NCBI GenBank assembly: GCA_004352715.1
Contig: SCFE01000039.1
Span: 2,062,973 to 2,126,972 of the forward strand
Length of the DNA: 64,000 nt
Direction: 5' to 3'
From: Hofstenia miamia
Lineage: Eukaryota > Xenacoelomorpha > Acoela
The notes beneath the pieces are model-generated. The model was not told where the DNA came from and searched no databases. It was given only the letters and a program-made list of their open reading frames with translations. Shown here piece by piece: positions 49,107 to 61,668 of the stretch (positions are counted from its first letter, which is position 1; every line of letters begins with the position of its first letter). Made by a program: the position numbers and the translations under genes.

Positions 49107-49214
49107 CGATTGATTTCGAGTGATGTATATTCAATTTCAGCATTAGTTCGCTGTAGGCTTTTTCGTTGCGATGAACTTGGCTTAAGCACTTCAGATTTCA
49201 GAGGCAATGTTTTT
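49107..49214 (-). CDS. Slp-like gene, tentative linker exon
   Basis: The acceptor AAGTAGTGTTTAG precedes AAAAACATTGCC; the donor is AATCG before GTTGGT. Phase 2 in, phase 2 out, so it would slot between the exons at 60024 and 43037 without disturbing frame. It reads KTLPLKSEVLKPSSSQRKSL, then QRTNAEIEYTSLEIN. Composition (Lys, Ser, Glu) is coding-like and unlike the AT-rich flanks. The donor is not a strong match, and the direct join 60024-43037 is also in phase, so this may be an alternative exon or chance. Confidence 0.4.
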
Positions 49215-51547
49215 CTAAACACTACTTTGTTATAAAGTAAAGTAAACCAATTGGAAAATTTCATCAAGACACAATCATTTAAATCTCTAGTTACCTTCAA
49301 ATCGACAATTTCATTAAAAAAGAACAAGTTAAAGTACAAAACGGAATCCATACGCCAACAAACAAGGTCTTTACAAAACTGTATATATGCGAAAGATATA
49401 CATTCCTCCAAAATTATTGATTTGCTTACAATATACTTAATATTCCTACACTGGAAAGCATAACTCAATAAAATTTTGGATGCTATAAAATATAGATATT
49501 CAGAGATTTTGAAAAAGAATGATACGCGATATCATAATTTGGCCAAAACTTTGTGCATGACACAAATGCATTTCTCTGACAATACTATTGTTACTAGTGC
49601 AGAATAAACAAATTCGAAAAAGGTTCTAAGTTCTGTTTGTGAAATGTTCAAACGCTTCATTAAACTTAACTATCTTCCCAATTGATTTATTATTTAATAA
49701 AGCCATAAAATCGCATATAATGTTGGTGATTTCCACTGAAGTATAACTAATTAACCATCTCATATAATTTTACTTTTCTGCAAAACAGAATGAGTGATAT
49801 TGAATTAAAAGTTCATTGTTTTGCTTCACACAAGATTTATGTGAAATTTGATAGAAATTATATGACCCATGAACCTCGAATATATAAGTTGATTGACAAT
49901 ATCCTGAATTGTGACAATTGCTAACCAAATGTTTGAGAAACTTATTTTTCAACTATTCTATACAAATTTATACTTCAGTCGATCTGTATGTGATGCGAAT
50001 AGTATACTGTAGAATTGAAGATTAGAAGAGATAGTTGAAAAGTTGAAAGGGAATATTAGCAAAGATTCTATAAACATCGAAGTGCCATCATATAACCATC
50101 AATTTTATATTTATTGTTTGTTTTTTGAAGCAATTTTATAGCTAAAGTTATGAAAGCGTAAACTTCAAACGATCACTAGAGGTGCTTTGGCGCAAAAAGA
50201 ACTTAACAAATTTCTGAAGCAATATCAATTAATTACAATTGCAATTTATGAATGCTGAAAATTTAAGTAATGATAGAAATATTTCTTAGCAAGCTGAGAA
50301 ATGAATCGTGAAACAGAGAATATCCCGCCTGCAAAGATATTTAAAAAGTAATAAAAACAAATAGAAATAGCTTCATTTAGCACATGTAATGGCATTTAAA
50401 AACGAAATAAATTACTAAATTGGAAAGTGTATGCCCTTTGCGATTCAACTCCAACACTAGCTCATAAATTTTCACATGAACGTCCATCGACATTATTTAA
50501 TTAATTCAGACATCGTAAGCAAATTTAAAGAAACCTAAAGTTCTAAGAAACGAGGTCAATCTTACTCTATAATTTAAAATTTATATCAGCAAAGTCAGTT
50601 AAGACCACACTGAATATCCCAAAATTTGTAATGATTAATAAAGTGTCCAGTATAGCACCCTGCTTCTAATAAATCACTAGCATAAGTCAATTAAAGGAAA
50701 ATATAGTGCCCACTGAAAGCGAAACCATCAGTGCACCAACATTTCAACCATACCTTCATGTCATTGAAACTCTTACAAATATCTTTGTTTAGATTTCATT
50801 ATAAATTCGTAGTTGAAGAAATAATCGCATTCTTCTAAATTTGATAATAATTCATCGATTTGAATATCAAGGTAATCCTAGTAGTAACATTAGCGCACTT
50901 CAACTATTATCAGTTTTTTTTACTAAATGACACATCTTAGTCTTTGAGAAAGTTTTTTAACAATTGCATTTTTAATGAAAAGCTCAATCAACTGCTATGG
51001 TGCAAAATTATTTCTCAGAAAAATACCTCAAATGTCTTATTAGATTTTCGCAATGGTTATGAAGATAACCTTCAAAGCTTTCTCACAAATTATTATAAAA
51101 CATTACATATAGATACATATCAATTTATGTCACTGATTAAAACGTAGCTACTTCTGGCCCACAATGTATATGACAACTATATTCGCAGATAAATACCAAG
51201 ACGCAACTAAAAGTCAGATAACGTTAACATAAGACACATTGATGGAAAATGAAATAATGGATGAATTGTAAATGACGACAAAAAAATTGAGTGTTCTGGT
51301 GCAAATTCATTTATAAATGCTGCAATTCGAATTGGTAAATATAGATGTTTTGATAAATGAAAAAATTACAAAAATGATTCGATAATTGACGACATCTATA
51401 CAAAATTAAAAATCAAGAAGGAAGGATTACTACAGATTCACACTATGATCATTTGGCAATCAACACAAAGACTCATGACCAAAACGCTCATCCAAATACA
51501 TAATATACACAGTTGTCTATAAGTGAAACAATGAAGAATTTATATGG
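49215..51547. other. Intron sequence
   Basis: AT-rich. The frame at 50944-51147 is open but has no recognised motifs. Confidence 0.5.
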
Positions 51548-51746
51548 GAATGGGCACTTCTGTAACACTAACTGGACTGGAGCAAATGATCAATTAGCCG
51601 ATTTCACTCAATCATTTATTAATTCCGCTTTTCTATTAGTGAACTGAAGAGCGGAATTAATAAAGGACTGAGTGAAATCGACCAAATGCTGTTGTTATTT
51701 TTTATTTGTTCTAGTCAAGTTAGTGTTATAGAAGTTCATGGAATAG
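51548..51746. mobile_element. Long foldback (inverted-repeat) element, about 200 bp
   Basis: The left arm contains CACTTCTGTAACACTAACT, GGACTGGAGCAAAT, GATTTCACTCAATC and TTTATTAATTCCGCTTT. The right arm, reverse-complemented, contains GAACTTCTATAACACTAACT, TGACTAGAACAAAT, GATTTCACTCAGTC and TTTATTAATTCCGCTCTT. The arms are each about 85-100 bases at roughly 80% identity or better, with a small centre near TTCTATTAGTGAACTG. The RNA would fold into a long hairpin. No coding region. Superfamily not identified, and no target duplication found. Confidence 0.75.
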
Positions 51747-54700
51747 GTAAAGGCTTGATTTCATATATTATCTAAACACCTGTCATTGTCTGTGACAACA
51801 CCAGCCTTTCATTTGATTATAATTATCAAGTGTGCCCCGAACTTCACTGCTTTAAGGGTGCTCTTAGGTTAACTTCCAAATTTTTTAGCTTCAACTTTCA
51901 AGAAAAACCAACCATTTTATGCACTTAGCAACACTTTCGAACAGCAAAAACGCCATTTGAAATTAACGTATGGAATTTCATTGTTGCCTGGGAGCCAAGT
52001 TCAGCATTTTTGGGATTTACACATTTTTCCAATAACCCTGGATCCATGCAGAAAACTTTATAGGGTTATTTTCTTTCCATTCCTTATACTTATATCTAGG
52101 AGCTCTACCACTTTCATAGCTTGATAACTTCATATTTTTAGAAGAATTTTTAGTATACCCAATTTTCTTGGGGTTTCAAAAATATTTTAATTGTTATTAC
52201 TCAAGTATTATCAAAGATATATAATTAAAACTGGCAGGGTTCCTAGATATAGATATGGCCAAAAGCATGGCAAATGTCATGTCATTTGATTGAAACTTTT
52301 TGAGATATCAGAAAAAATGCTTAATTTTTTACATTTCATACAATTCGCAAAATTCGGTGACCGCACCTTATAGTTTTTAGCTTTGAACCTTCAGTGTAAG
52401 ACTATCGGGTTGACTTCAATTTGGGGTAAATTTAATTGATTAAAGGGTCCTAATTAGGATTTTTACTATTCATGGTTCATGGTTCTGAAAATCATGAATT
52501 ATGACTTAAGTCTTTCAAATCATTTTTTTGCCAACATAAGCAATTATACCTATTTAAGGATACATATCTCTTAATAAATATTCTAAACTATTGAAAAATA
52601 TTTTTGAAAATTTTTCAAAAACATAGAAGCCCCCTAAAGTATTTATGAAATATGAATGACAATAAGAAAAGGTTTGGTCAAAAATATTAACAAGTACTAC
52701 ATGCAATTCAGAATGATTGGTTGTATTTATCATACCAAATAATGCTTCAAAAGTGACTCCACAAGCTTAGTGTGAAAACTTGGTAAATCAAAGTGTCAAC
52801 AATCCTTGTAAAATGCCTATAAATCTATCAGAATTATAAATAAAGGTTTTCACAATCATTGGAGCCAAACACTAAGGAATAATCACCAATTGGTGGTAGC
52901 CGTTTCATGGAAAAGAACCTTACATCATGTAATATGCAATGTCTATCATGAGAAGTATTACCTTTATTAGAGTTACAAAGCATGGTTTTTATTTTCTTTA
53001 CTGCGTTTTCACATAGTTCCAGTGCGATTCCTTTATTTAGAATGAAATTTGATTAACTACAAAAAATTGCATTTTATGAATTTTTAATGATTTTGAATGT
53101 AAACTTATCTCCTCTATTAGCAAGCCGCAAAGTCCACAAAACTTTTCCACACCATTGATTATAAGTAGATATGAAACTAGTACCGAATTTTGAAATCAAA
53201 TTTAAAAACTATTTTGAGCTAAGGACATTAGCGATTCACATATTTGATCAGTAGCCAACATAGAAGTTGAAAGCGATATCAAGCTATGAAAATATGTTCA
53301 AAACTAACAAGAGATTCTTGAAGAAAATATTGGCAGAAAATGAAATATCGATTTAATATTTCAAAGAAAAGCTTAGACCACTTTCTACTTCAAATAAAAA
53401 ACAATTCAAATTATTTATCAATCGTTGATACACACGAAAAATCGAAGTAGAAAGTCTAGACGCTGTTGTATTTACAAAGAAGACAACAAACGTGTTATCA
53501 AAATATAAAATCACAATTCAAGAAATCTCACTCCAATTGAAATAAGAGCAAAACCGCAAAAATTGTCATTTTAAAAATTTTTTTAATTAAGTACGTCATT
53601 GCAGTGGTGACAAGATTTGTGAAAATATTGATTACTGACCATATGCAGTAAAAGAAACCGTAATTTTGATAAAGTCAGAGAACTAAAATTACTTGAAAAT
53701 GAGAAGATTTGACAAAGCATTAAACTTTGAGCGGTGCATAGCATTCTGTAAAATCTGAAGGTGAGGAAAGATAATTTCAACTCTGTGAAATGTAATAAGA
53801 ATTGCGGAGCCTCTTATTTGCGTAAACAAACACAGCGTAAACTTCACAAGATGTAGGATTAGACAACAGAAAGAAGTCTATCAACATGAAAACACAAGAT
53901 AATTTCAAACATATGAGAAAGCATAAAAAATCATTTGAGAAAATTGGGGCCATTCCTTTAAAATATAGAATAGTTACTAAATAAATAAAAGAAATATATG
54001 TAAGATATTTAACCGTGAAGAGGTTGATGTCTATTTAAAAGGACAAAGAGTTTTTCCACATTTTCAAAAGAATTTTCTTCACGGCTACTACGACATTTGG
54101 AAATCATGAGCCATGAACATATGCATTGGTGAACATGCTTGAATTTATTGTTGAAAATTTCTAGGTGCTTGACAATTCCGATTTCTTCAACATTATATAT
54201 ATATATATATATATAAAACTCTCTCCATGCCTAACGTTTATGTAATTGGAAGGTTTCGAGACCATGAAAGTAACAACAATGACACGCCGTAATGGGGCAG
54301 AGCCGGATAGCGAACAAAAAGCAAAAAAGAAAGAGGATTCTCTCCTCTATCACGTAGTGCTTTCAGATTTTTGAAATCTTCATTAGTTATTCAAGAATCA
54401 GAATTAATTTTGAAGAATTTCCGGGCAGTTTAAGACTAGTAACGAAAATTCGATAAAAGTAGTAAGGTACTTGATTTGGAAGCTGACTCCATACAACCTG
54501 AACGCTTAATTTAATCAGTAATTGAGCGCTTAGAGTGACTCAATGATGAAATTTTAATGAATGTATAAGTCCGTAAAACAATCGATGCAAAGTTAAATAA
54601 ATGCGATTCAAACACGCGCTAAAAAAAAGAAGTTAAATTGCATTAGCGATTCACAGAACACTTCAGCTACCGAGGAAGGCGAATTGAATTAATAGATAAT

Positions 54701-56721
54701 AAAGGGACGGCTGATGGTTCAGAAACGAAATTTTTTGCAATTTGTCAGAGCTTTTATTAATTTATCCATGAACAATCAAATCTGTCATATTTAGCGTCAA
54801 ACATTTTACAACTCAAAGAATTGTTAGAGAATTAGTTTTGCAAAATATTGAAACTAATTAACTGTGGTTTATACTGCGAAGAAAAAAAATTTAAGGATGG
54901 AACCTACATATGTGCATAGAGATATTATAACTCAAGATCGTCAGTGCTAAAGCCGGATTGCACCAGAAAATGTGGCCTAATTGTAAAATTCAGCTCAGTT
55001 AAAATCCAAATTTTAATATAAGTGATAGAATATAAAAATCTAATTGCCTTCAAAACAGCAAAAAATGAGGCACTGAGTTTAGAAAATAGAAGAAAAGTGG
55101 ATTGGATTCGATGGACCAATGTCCAAGAAATAGGAAAGGTGATAAAAGAGGCAAGTCAAAATAATCCCACTCGTTCTCTAACTGACTCAATCTAATGACT
55201 CCTCAAAAATGTGTGCATACATTCAATAAAAATCCAAATAATTGGGCGGAGTAGAATATTTGAAATTATAATAAAAAAAACGGAAATAAAACTGAAAATT
55301 AGAGGGAGAATAAATGAAAAAGTGTAAGAGCACTTGAGAATTTTTCGTAGGCGCCAAATAACATGTTAAACGAAAGAATTCTAAAATCGCAATTAATTGC
55401 ATGCTAAATTGCATTGTTAAAAAGAGGAGTCTTTGGTACAAAGTGTGGGAAGAATGGTCGCGAGTAGAAAGAGAATGGCAGCTGGTACACTTTCCAATTT
55501 TACCACACTGAATGATAATTAGAAATAAGTCATTCAAAGAAATTTATAATCGCTCGTAAAGTCGATTAATGGTACTCCCACTATATTTATGACCCAATAC
55601 TCGTCTTAAGAAGAGAACACTTTCAATATCAAATAAAAATGAATATTAATTACACCACAAACTAGGAGATAATAAACTATATTTCATTTATCAGCTAATT
55701 CAAGCTTCTGACGATGCAAAATGTAAGCCAGTTAATTATTCAAAGCAATAAGAAAATGCATAAATCGAGACAAGTGGGGAAAATGGACGTTGAATTCTGA
55801 TGGGTGGAGACATGGAATAATTCTAGTAGGCGATGGGAGAGATTTTATGATTTTAGTCGATCAATATTTTGACTGCCATATAAATGATTTACAAAGCGTC
55901 TCGTCGAATGCTATAGAAACTTATATGGATTGTACAACTATTTTATATAAATAAATTGTTACATCCCTAAAACATGGCGCCGCATTTGAAAGCAATAAAA
56001 TCTTAAAGGACCTTGTTTTTGTATGCAAAGTCACTCAAAGTAAAACACGTATAAAGTTAATGGAAAGCTCTCGTTTTTTTCTCAAAGCCTACGTAGTTAA
56101 GCCGTAAGGCGCTTCAAACATCACACGCTAAATAAAGCTATTTCTATGTTCAATACAACTGAAATTTAATAATATTTATAAATATAGAACAAACTGAATA
56201 CAAAATTTGGCTTCATGTGTAAAATTAATGTTAGTTTGGAAATGTACAAGCGTTGTTCACATCCACATTGCTTAGAGTCTAGTAGCAAGGGCAGATTTTT
56301 AATAGCACAAAGGGTTTCTGTAATAATACGGAAAATTCATTAAAAATATCGTAATTGATTAACTTTGGCTGACAAACGTGAATGAACACGTTGCTTAACA
56401 GTTCCCAATTGTCAAGCTGGTAAAAGTTCTGGCGAAATAAGAGTCCAAACAATTGTAGTTTTGGCTCATTCTGCAAAGAGATCATCTTAATACTTTTGGT
56501 ACAAGGGAGATCATAGGCTTATTTAATTTTTGTTTGTTTACAAGCATATTTCCTTCGAAACTTGTAGGACATGGTAGTTCCAAGTTTGGATCCCATTAAC
56601 AGAACACACACTATTGCGCAATTGTGAGAACCTTCAAATCGATTAACTAAGCCGTTCTTTATTTGTAAAGTGAATAGTTAGGTTGCACAATACGAGCTTG
56701 GTGATTTTGTATTCAAGAAAA
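51747..56721. other. Intron sequence
   Basis: Long AT-rich stretch. (TA)n tract at 54193-54215. A GC-richer patch at 54240-54320 is unexplained. Short frames at 53583, 54925, 55223 and 56279 (all minus) do not show family motifs and lack good paired splice sites. Confidence 0.5.
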
Positions 56722-57420
56722 TGGCAAGCAAACTCGCAATAGCAAAGAGTGAACGTGAAATGTTGCTTCATGTTAGGCTAACGTTTACTGAGACGTTCGA
56801 AATGATCAAAGCTACTTATAGTGAACATTCTCGTAATCAGTGTTAGGAGCGGCTTAGGTTATGAAATGCGAGACCACCACATCAATAGATGACACCAACG
56901 TTATCAATGTTAGTCAACGTCTTCATTCCAACCGGCACTTGCTTATTAGAGAAATGGGGGATGATTGCGGCATTTCAATTGGACCATATCATGACATTCT
57001 GACAGAACATTTGGCGGTGCATGAAATTGCTGCAAAATTCGTTCCAGAGCTTAGATAGCAAGATCAATAACTTCTCCAACGTGCTAGTAAAGCAAAAAAA
57101 CTGTTTGGAAAAATGTATTACCGAAAACTGGATTTACGTCTACGATGTCGAAACAAAAGCTTAATCTTCGCAGAAGGAGGAAAAGGGTTCTCCAATACCA
57201 AATAAAGCATGAAGGATTCAATCAAAGGTCAAGGTAATTCATCTTCGACATTCAAGGTGTTATCCATCATGAATTCGTACCACCATTGGAGACAGTGAAC
57301 GAATTGCACTACTTTTGAGTGCTTTAGCGTCTTTGTGAAAGAAGCTTGCACCGTGCCAGAAGGCCTACCAGACAGCTTCCTAGAGCTGGAAATAAGGTGT
57401 GAACAGTCATGACGAGTATT
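56722..57420 (+). pseudogene. Mariner-family transposase pseudogene
   Basis: The plus strand has an N-terminal piece FTETFEMIKATYSEHSRNQC (helix-turn-helix region), then after a shift the frame 56861-57058 with TSIDDTNVINVSQRL, then HLLIREMGDDCGISIG, then LAVHEIAAKFVPELR. Further pieces follow: FDIQGVIHHEFVPP near 57248-57290, then ETVNELHY and RLCERSLHRARRP. These match mariner landmarks 'kTatEtf.ml..aYg...lsrtqc', 'StSiddeNve.V..lv..dRrltvr.ia.el.is', 'l.m.kvcAkfVPrlL', 'DI.GivHhEFvP.gqTVN...Y'. The catalytic D,D34D cannot all be read in one frame. Frameshifts and stops show it is dead. No terminal repeats were identified. Confidence 0.8.
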
Positions 57421-58088
57421 TTGAAGGAGAAAAAGTTGAATAATTTGTAAACATTAAATATATCTGTAGATTAACAGCTCGGTTACTTTTCGAAAAGACC
57501 TCTTGCATGAGACATCGAATTTAAACACGAATCATTTCAGTCTTTCGGAATCTTTGGATTCCAAAAATCAATTTTAGGTGGTAACAAATTTGCATTTTTT
57601 GATATCTATATTAAAATTGCGCCCTACACTTCTCTAATTGTAATTGCAGCAAATAGAATTTTTCCTAATAATGACTTCTTGTTCTTGCATTTGGTGCTTA
57701 ACCTCCAAGTGGATTGATACAGTAAACATCTTCATTGCATAAACATAGGAGCAGTAAGTCCAAATTTGCAAACGTCGCCTTGTATGTGGAACAAAATGCA
57801 TTTAATGGTGTGACTTTGTAGGGATCCAAACTTTTTGATATGAATACCTGTGGCGCTACACTGGATATCGAAATCGAAGATTTCGCCGGAGAATATACAG
57901 TGTGGGCTACATTATTATTTTCTAAATTTCTGGGCTTTTATTAATGTAAAGAATAAATTTGGAATTTTTTTATTATTAAATTTTACTTTATCTACAATCT
58001 ACCAAAATAGTATGTATTAAAAACAGCTTTCACTTTTTATGCATAATTAATAATAATTGGTATTCTCAACATAAACCTTAAAGAAAAG
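57421..58088. other. No recognisable gene
   Basis: AT-rich intron sequence between the mariner and the Tc1 remnant. Confidence 0.5.
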
Positions 58089-58200
58089 TCAATAATTAAT
58101 GTGTCCTCCTTTTGCCTTTATAACTTTTGCAATAACTACTGGCATGCTGTCTATGCAGATTCTGACCCCATCTGTGATCTTCCTTTATAGACATTGCTTT
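58089..58200 (-). pseudogene. Tc1-like transposase, C-terminal end
   Basis: The minus strand reads ICIDSMPVVIAKVIKAKGGH then INY and a stop. The signature '..(L/I)..SMPRR...VI.AKGGhT.Y' followed by a stop is the C-terminus of Tc1-family transposases. The upstream part is decayed, and no DDE motif or inverted repeat was located. It is opposite in strand to the mariner remnant 0.7 kb away, so it is a separate insertion. Confidence 0.7.
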
Positions 58201-60023
58201 GGAAGAAATCAATATTGTGGTACACGTCATCGTGAAATTTTACAGCTGAATAGTAGTTGAATGTCCTTTGAGATATTCATATTGGGAAATCGGCTATTGA
58301 AAATGTAATCAATGAATCAAAGTCAGCAGCTCAAAGATCTTTGAAATAACGCTTCCTTTTTGAAAACTTGTTTCCAAATTTTTCATCATACTACGGGCTT
58401 CTTAATGGTTGTGAATAATGTGCATAATGATGGAGCAATAAAATTAATCTATAGCTTGGTGATTACTCAAAGTATTTTATAGGGCTAGCAAGACTTGTTT
58501 TCTTTTATGTACGTTAATATATTGACAATAGCAGAAAACCAACATTAAAATGAAGAGTAGATGGATTTGACTTCACTGATTGGCTGAACACTGAAGAGAA
58601 ATAATTGTTGTAGACGTTGGCAATCGCTTAAGGACTGTATTTGCAGATTGAGATTTACCAAATCTAAAACTACTGAAAAAATATCAGCACTCTTTCACTT
58701 AAATTCGACAATTAGCGATTTCAAACACGAAAAATATACAATAAAATGCAGAAATGGCCTGAATTTTTCTCAGAAATCACAATAACCATATTGTGAAAAT
58801 AGTAAGTGCGTAAAATAGAAAAATTCGTGCAAAAATTTTGTAATAAAAATAAACCTTTTTGACTAATTGCATTTTCCCCCAATAGCTTGAAGGTAAAAAG
58901 TGGAAACTGCAAGATTTTTGATAGCGTAAAGCTAATCTTGCATTAATATTACTTTTCCAGTGGGAAAAGAATAAAGAATCCGCCGAAAATTCACAAAGAC
59001 TTTTGTGCTATAAAAATTCAAACAAAACAATTTGATCTTTAATTCAATTTGCTTTGCCCATGGTTAACATTCATCAATGAAAAAGGAATTTATAGCAATA
59101 AAACATAGTATAGGAAGGATATTTGGAAAATTCCATAATAAATGTCTGGACATTGTATAACGAAGACCAATCAAGGCTTTATTTCAAATACACTGATTTT
59201 GAATAACCGGATTTTTGATATCAGTACTTGGGAATAAGATATAATGTAAACTACCCAAAGAGTTAATATGGATACAACCAAACCACAACCAAACACTTAT
59301 TGTAAATTACAATTATGTTTTTTCTTTTAGGAATGATCACTTACACACTGTAAAAACATGCATTAAATAAGAGCAAACGAATAATTGTCATACATCAATA
59401 TGTTTTTACTCGTTTGCATAACCTAGGAATTTTTTAAAATCTGTAATAGGTTCTTCAAAAAATTTTTAAACAATAACTCAGGATCTAATAAAGATGTCCA
59501 AAATTTGAAAATAGCGAAAGATAGAGGAATTTATATCTAGAAAAAACAAAACGGTTGAGGCTAGTTATTACTCCCATGGGACTTAGATTCACTGCCCCTA
59601 TATTATTGGGATAATTTGAATTGATCTCAAAAAACGGAAATTTTCATTAAAAATAGTTAATATTAACAAGTACTCGGGAACAGCAATACACAAATGAAAA
59701 TCTTCACCATTAAATGAGAGCACATTTACCATTAGATGTGCCAATATCCCACTATATTTAAACGCCTTATAGGATTAGAGAAGATTGTTTGAAAATATGA
59801 TAAAACAATAGTTAAGCATTACTATAGAATTACTGTGAAAATTCAAGCTGATTAATTTCAAATATGCAACTGGAAAAATTGCTGAATGAATAGGCATTGA
59901 ATAAATGGTGCTCGCGGGACGTATAATTTAACAAAATCGCGTTAATGGACATAAATCACAACTGCGAAATACGAAACCAGCAGGTTAAATAATTTACAAT
60001 GGCCACAATATGAAAAATATTAC
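58201..60023. other. Intron sequence
   Basis: AT-rich, nothing recognised beyond the Tc1 remnant at its edge. Confidence 0.5.
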
Positions 60024-60135
60024 GAGGATATTCCTTCAAGAGTTGGCTTCATTGGCTTGGGGGCGACATCGGCACTGTCATCCACTCCATTGTCTTCGTG
60101 CGATTTAGTGCTCGATTTGCGGAGATCTTTTTCGC
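60024..60135 (-). CDS. SYTL-like: Slp-like gene, linker exon
   Basis: The acceptor CGTCTCTTTTCAG precedes GCGAAAAAGATC; the donor is ATATCCTC before GTAATA. Phase 1 in, phase 2 out. It reads EKDLRKSSTKSHEDNGVDD, then SADVAPKPMKPTLEGIS. Splitting codons join P-G-EKDL upstream and GIS-S-QSSTRS downstream, both in frame. The charged, Ser/Pro-containing peptide has no domain I recognise. The other two frames contain stops, and GC content is well above flanking DNA, supporting coding function. Confidence 0.75.
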
Positions 60136-61435
60136 CTGAAAAGAGACGTTATTAGGACAATTAGAACAACTTACAATCTGGAAATGAAGCAATTTAAAGG
60201 GAAGCATAAAATGTTTTAAAATAGCATGCGACTCAAACAGAAAATAGAATTCAAAAACAATTTTAAACACTTAGCCAATAGCCAAACTCTTGTGGTTACA
60301 TATAAGCTATTAAATTATAAATATATTGGATGAAGTATATTGAGATGAGTGTTAATGGAGCAAATTGATGACCTTCAAATCGCAATTGAATCCATTAAAA
60401 TAGACAACTATAAAAAATATAATCAATTCCTTAAAGTTGGAATTCAGCAGAAAGAAACCAAATGATTGCGATATTTTTGAAGTATAGAAGGATATTCTTT
60501 GAAAACGATTAGCGGCGATTTGAGATAATCATTATCAATCACTAGATTACTGACCCATAAAACTCGTACACCTGAGGTTCGTGAATTATTCACAGCGGGG
60601 ATAGCGACCAAAAATCACTCGTTAGAAAGTGAAATTTTAAAAAAATTCAATGGCTAATAAAAGGATTAAGTTTAAATTTTCGGTGGCACCAAGTAGCCCA
60701 GATCAATTTACAATGAAAAATGACGACTAGGGTCAAACACAAGCCCAATTGAAAGATTAAAAACAGATCCGATCCAACACACTCTCAACTCTGCATAAAA
60801 TGTTAATATTTAACGATTTGTGGATGTAAACCAATGATCTCGGATGCATAAGAACTCCCTGTGTGTCACTGGTGAGTGATAGTTCTATCAGGATAAATAT
60901 TCATTTTCACACTACTGATTGTATGCAATGCCGAAACAACGACATACATGCATGAATTTCGTCTTAGTTATATAGTTTCTAATCCTCAATTACCATATTC
61001 TATATGCAGTAAACTACCATTATCACATCTACCTAACTGTGGAAAACAGTTGATGGGTATCGAGTTGAACATGCATAGTTGTTGGCAAAGCTTTTCTAGC
61101 ACTTGTTACACATAGAGCTAAGGCGAACAACCAGCTGTACACCTCGTATTGTGTCTATATACATTCGAGTTCCATGATCAAATCTATCCAAACCAAATGA
61201 ACTATTAATTAATAACTAAACGAAATTATTGATGGCTTAGTATGAAATGATTAGGAAATGTTCAGTAGGGACTTCCAAAACCCAAATATGAATCATGCAA
61301 ACATGCGAATTCATTTAATAAGACTTTCATAACTTTCCAACACTAAGAAAATAAAACAGGCCTAGACTAATATATTGGAAAGAGATTTTGATTTCAATGT
61401 AAAGTAAGTTTTGAAAGTCTTGACACATAGCGTAC
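60136..61435. other. Intron sequence
   Basis: AT-rich with some GC-richer patches (60580-60780). No coding or repeat identity recognised. Confidence 0.5.
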
Positions 61436-61668
61436 CCGGAATTGATATTGGCGCTTGCCCGTTACAACCTGAGGACTCTGATTCAAGTGAGTTGTCTCGA
61501 TTATGATTGGGTGATCGCATTTTCCTGTTAGGACTGGCGAATCTCCTCAATACCATTACCTTATGAAGAATAAGACCATGTGTATTATCCCCACCAGACG
61601 CACCACTAACACTGTGACGGTGATAACTTCTCATATCCCCGTCAAAAGAAGCGGCCAGATGTCGAAAT
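61436..61668 (-). CDS. SYTL-like: Slp-like gene, most 5' exon seen in the window
   Basis: The acceptor AATATGCTTACAG precedes ATTTCGACATC; the donor is ATTCCGG before GTACGC. Phase 2 in, phase 1 out, 77 codons. It reads FRHLAASFDGDMRSYHRHSV, then GLILHKVMVLRRFASPNRK, then NSLESESSGCNGQAPISIPG. No known domain is visible; it is Ser/Arg-rich and probably unstructured. The phase-2 start needs two bases from an exon further 5', not found within the remaining 2.3 kb. It is linked to the C2-encoding exons by phase and by the shared style of neighbouring linker exons, not by homology. Confidence 0.7.

Larger units (their letters stand above)
21037..61668 (-). other. SYTL-like: Slp-like gene (synaptotagmin-like protein family; bitesize/granuphilin relative), 5' end outside the window
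   Basis: This entry groups the exons listed separately. Secure order on the minus strand with splice phases: 61668-61436 (2/1), 60135-60024 (1/2), 43037-42872 (2/0), 37638-37582 (0/0), 33057-32953 (0/0), 32427-32310 (0/1), 29879-29707 (1/0), 25916-25749 (0/0), a gap for part of C2B, then 21466-21255 (2/1) and 21188-21037 (1/stop). All junctions shown use GT/AG and phases agree wherever both sides are known. The product has a Ser-rich linker, C2A and C2B with the family's C-terminal extension. Slp proteins bind Rab27-type GTPases through an N-terminal domain and plasma-membrane lipids through C2 domains, acting in vesicle docking; bitesize acts in epithelial apical actin organisation. The Rab-binding domain would lie beyond base 64000, or be absent in a short isoform. 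Confidence 0.85.

Noticed and set aside
49079-49468. 129-codon minus frame as an independent gene
   Set aside because: Only the lower part looks coding, and it is better explained as a tentative Slp exon; the upper part is AT-rich and hydrophobic by chance.
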